A stretch of DNA of 64,000 nt from Ariolimax columbianus (lineage: Eukaryota; Mollusca; Gastropoda; Stylommatophora; Arionidae), in assembly GCA_036924085.1 (NCBI GenBank), contig JAVGWX010000007.1, positions 104,896,428 through 104,960,427 of the forward strand. Reading direction: 5' to 3'. Position numbers and translations under genes: made by a program. The notes below the pieces were generated by a model. The model saw only the letters and a list, made by a program, of their open reading frames with translations. It did not search any database and had not been told where the DNA came from. Positions 62,316 through 64,000 of this stretch are shown here, in pieces (the first letter of the stretch is position 1; each line of letters starts with the position of its first letter).

Positions 62316-64000
62316 CTCATAGATACAGCAACAGAGATCGTGGGATGCCACCAAACAAAAAAGAAGCCATGGGTGACCAAAGAAATTCTAGACCTTTGTG
62401 ATAGAAGGTCACTGAAAAACCAAAATTACCGATATGATGAGGTTGGCAGATATAAAGATGTCAAGAATGCAATACAACAAAAGATGAGAGAGGCAAAAGA
62501 AGCGGGGATATGTGAGCAATGTGCAAACATCGAAGAGGGATTAAACAGAAATGATGCTAAAGGAGCATACAAGGTTGTCAAAGAACTGGTAACACCAAGA
62601 CAAGGCAGGAACTTTATGATCCATGATAAAAGTGGCAAATGCCTTATTGAGGAAAATGACGTACTGGTACGATGGACAGAGTACTGTTCCGAGTTATATA
62701 ACTATGAAGGACGAAATGAACCTGAGAAAATAATCCCTCCAACATCAACTATAGAGGATAATCAACTGATAATGAAGGAAGAGGTAACTGCAGCGGTAAA
62801 GACATTGAGAAGAGGGAAGGCGGCTGACGTGGACAATATACCAGCAGAGCTCTTACAGGCAGGTGGAGAGGTAGTGGTAGAAAGCCTGACAAACATCTGC
62901 AACAAAATATGGGCGACGGGAAACTGGCCGAACTTATGGACAAAATCAATGGTTATACCGTTACATAAGTCTGGAAACCTAAAGCTGTGCCAAAATTACA
63001 GAACAATAAGCCTCATTAGCCACCCTAGCAAGGTCAAGCTTAGATTAATCCTCGACCGATTAAAACCCCAAGCAGAGAACATCATTGCCGAGGAGCAAGC
63101 AGGGTTCAGACCGGGAAGAAGCACTACAGAACAGATATTTAATTTAAGGCTGCTAAGCGAGAAATATCTAGAACAGTAGCAAAAACTGTATCATGTGTTT
63201 GTTGATTTTAAGAAGGCATTTGATAGGGTATGGTATAAACCGCTATGGGCAACTATGAGGGTGTATAAAATCAACGGAAATATTATAACGGTCATTGAAC
63301 ACCTGTATGACAAGGTGTCCAGCGAGGGAACTAGTTTCGCACATCAGTTGGTGTGAGACAGGTGTACACTCTCTCCAACTCTTTTCAATATATTCCTTGA
63401 GGGAATTATGAGTGAAGCACTTGGAGGTCACGTTGGTACTGTCAAGATAGGGGGCCCAACGATTACCAACCTTTGTTTTGCAGATTATATTGGTGGGTTC
63501 AGAAGTAGAACTCCAGGAATGGGTCAGAAGGCTCGATGAAATAGCGCTTGACTACGGTATGGAAAGACAAAAATGATGACCAGCAACTCCGAGGGCTTCA
63601 ACAGCAGGATAAAAGCTAACGGTCAGGACCTCGAAGTGGTTGACTGGTTTAAATATCTAGGGTTGATTGTCAGTGATGAAGGATCAAAATGTGAGGTGTT
63701 GGCCAGAATAGCATATACAATAGCTGCGCTTGCACTGCTTAACATAATCTGGCAAGATAAACGGGTAGCACTATGCACGAAAATCAGATTAATGCGTACA
63801 TTGGTCCTGTCAATATTCCTCTATGCTTGTGAGACATGGACAGTTACAGCTGACCTTCAGCGAAGGATACAGGCCTAGGAGATGAGATGTTTCCGAAAAC
63901 TTTTAAAAGTCACGTACAAAGATCGAGTTACAAATGAGGAAATACGAGATAGAATTACAACAGCCTTTTGAAGATCTCTTGGCAATTATCAAAAGAAGAA
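62316..64000 (+). mobile_element. LINE-Y copy 5, runs off the window
   Basis: Starts in the linker near KPWVTKEILDLCDRRSLKN and is cut on the 5' side by the 20-bp array. RT and thumb are present and continue past 64000. The catalytic region reads LCFADYIGGF near 63470, so the second Asp of FADD is Tyr. Stops occur at 63177, 63355, 63540 and elsewhere. Thumb: IKANGQDLEVVDWFKYLGLI and TLVLSIFLYACETWTVTADL (63610-63860), then EMRCFRKLLKVTYKDRVTNE. Confidence 0.87.
62340..63179 (+). CDS. LINE-Y linker and RT N-terminal ORF (279 codons)
   Basis: The longest LINE-Y frame. Residues 1-115 are linker (KKPWVTKEILDLCDRRSLKN, GRNFMIHDKSGKCLIEENDV). From about 135 comes the RT entry: MKEEVTAAVKTLRRGKAADV, DNIPAELLQAGGE, NICNKIWATGNWPNLWTKSM, VIPLHKSGNLKLCQNYRTIS and EEQAGFRPGRSTTEQIFNLR. 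The usual K-S-P-G/A-x-G-x-D is K-A-A-D-V-D. It ends at TAG just before VFVDFKKAFDRVW, which is intact in the next stretch. Part of a transposon, so not a host gene. Confidence 0.83.
   Translation: MGCHQTKKKPWVTKEILDLCDRRSLKNQNYRYDEVGRYKDVKNAIQQKMREAKEAGICEQCANIEEGLNRNDAKGAYKVVKELVTPRQGRNFMIHDKSGKCLIEENDVLVRWTEYCSELYNYEGRNEPEKIIPPTSTIEDNQLIMKEEVTAAVKTLRRGKAADVDNIPAELLQAGGEVVVESLTNICNKIWATGNWPNLWTKSMVIPLHKSGNLKLCQNYRTISLISHPSKVKLRLILDRLKPQAENIIAEEQAGFRPGRSTTEQIFNLRLLSEKYLEQ

Noticed and set aside
62340..63179. Host protein of 279 residues
   Set aside because: It contains RT entry motifs and is followed directly by DFKKAFDRVW, so it is LINE-Y coding sequence.

Overview
The window is eukaryotic nuclear DNA. 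One host gene has GT-AG introns, and the rest is largely relics of animal-type non-LTR retrotransposons (LINEs), two DNA transposons, SINE-like repeats and a very high density of minisatellites. The mix of LINE families (I/Jockey-like with RNase H, CR1-like, RTE-like, and EN-RT elements ending in a C2H2-like finger) suits a marine invertebrate, most likely a mollusc. That assignment is inference. There are no bacterial operons, rRNA genes or CRISPR arrays.

The only confident host gene is an MCFD2-like secreted EF-hand protein on the minus strand. Three coding exons at 16793-16504, 15307-15147 and 13409-13225 join in phase to give 211 codons plus a stop. Both introns are packed with minisatellites. 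One of them (15960-16523) is a 42-bp unit spanning the exon 1/intron 1 junction, so the 5' splice site exists in 13 copies at exact 42-bp spacing. A second, weaker host-gene candidate is an orphan exon at 51803-52090 on the minus strand.

Labels used below. LINE-H is an EN-RT-RNase H element with a (GAA)n-type 3' tail: 1-1410, 33700-35596, 39125-47589, 49838-50145, 53325-54890. LINE-C is CR1-like without RNase H: 2487-4035, 9628-10710, 30380-33165, and a 3' stub at 19897-19937. LINE-Z is EN-RT with a C-terminal C2H2-like finger: 8345-8935, 33291-33535, 49085-49837, 51255-51490, 57545-62235. LINE-Y is EN-RT with a (TGAAC)n-like tail: 5088-5752, 27815-28935, 37281-37550, 54898-55548, 62316-64000. 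Other RT pieces lie at 2270-2470, 4045-4445, 4500-4806, 21010-21700, 22220-25340, 29440-29690, 47830-49070, 52620-53320 and 56430-56650. A DDE transposase relic is at 25945-26700. A hAT-like (ZMYM1/DUF4371-type) transposase relic spans 36300-39124 and resumes at 47603.

The best preserved mobile element is the 8.5-kb minus-strand LINE-H at 39125-47589. It sits between perfect 13-bp target-site duplications and cuts the 3' end of the hAT-like reading frame. It begins with a G-rich tract and about 15 copies of a 53-bp monomer, followed by EN, RT and RNase H coding blocks, and several of those blocks carry their own tandem expansions.

The dominant theme is local tandem amplification. I count about 55 arrays, and summing my own coordinates they cover roughly a third of the window. 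Most have a unit unrelated to the other arrays, usually made from the unique sequence where the array sits: a splice junction, an endonuclease domain, an RT motif, a LINE 3' end. Several mobile elements also lie inside arrays, with the same unit on both sides. Whether this is a real property of the genome or partly an assembly effect is the main open question.
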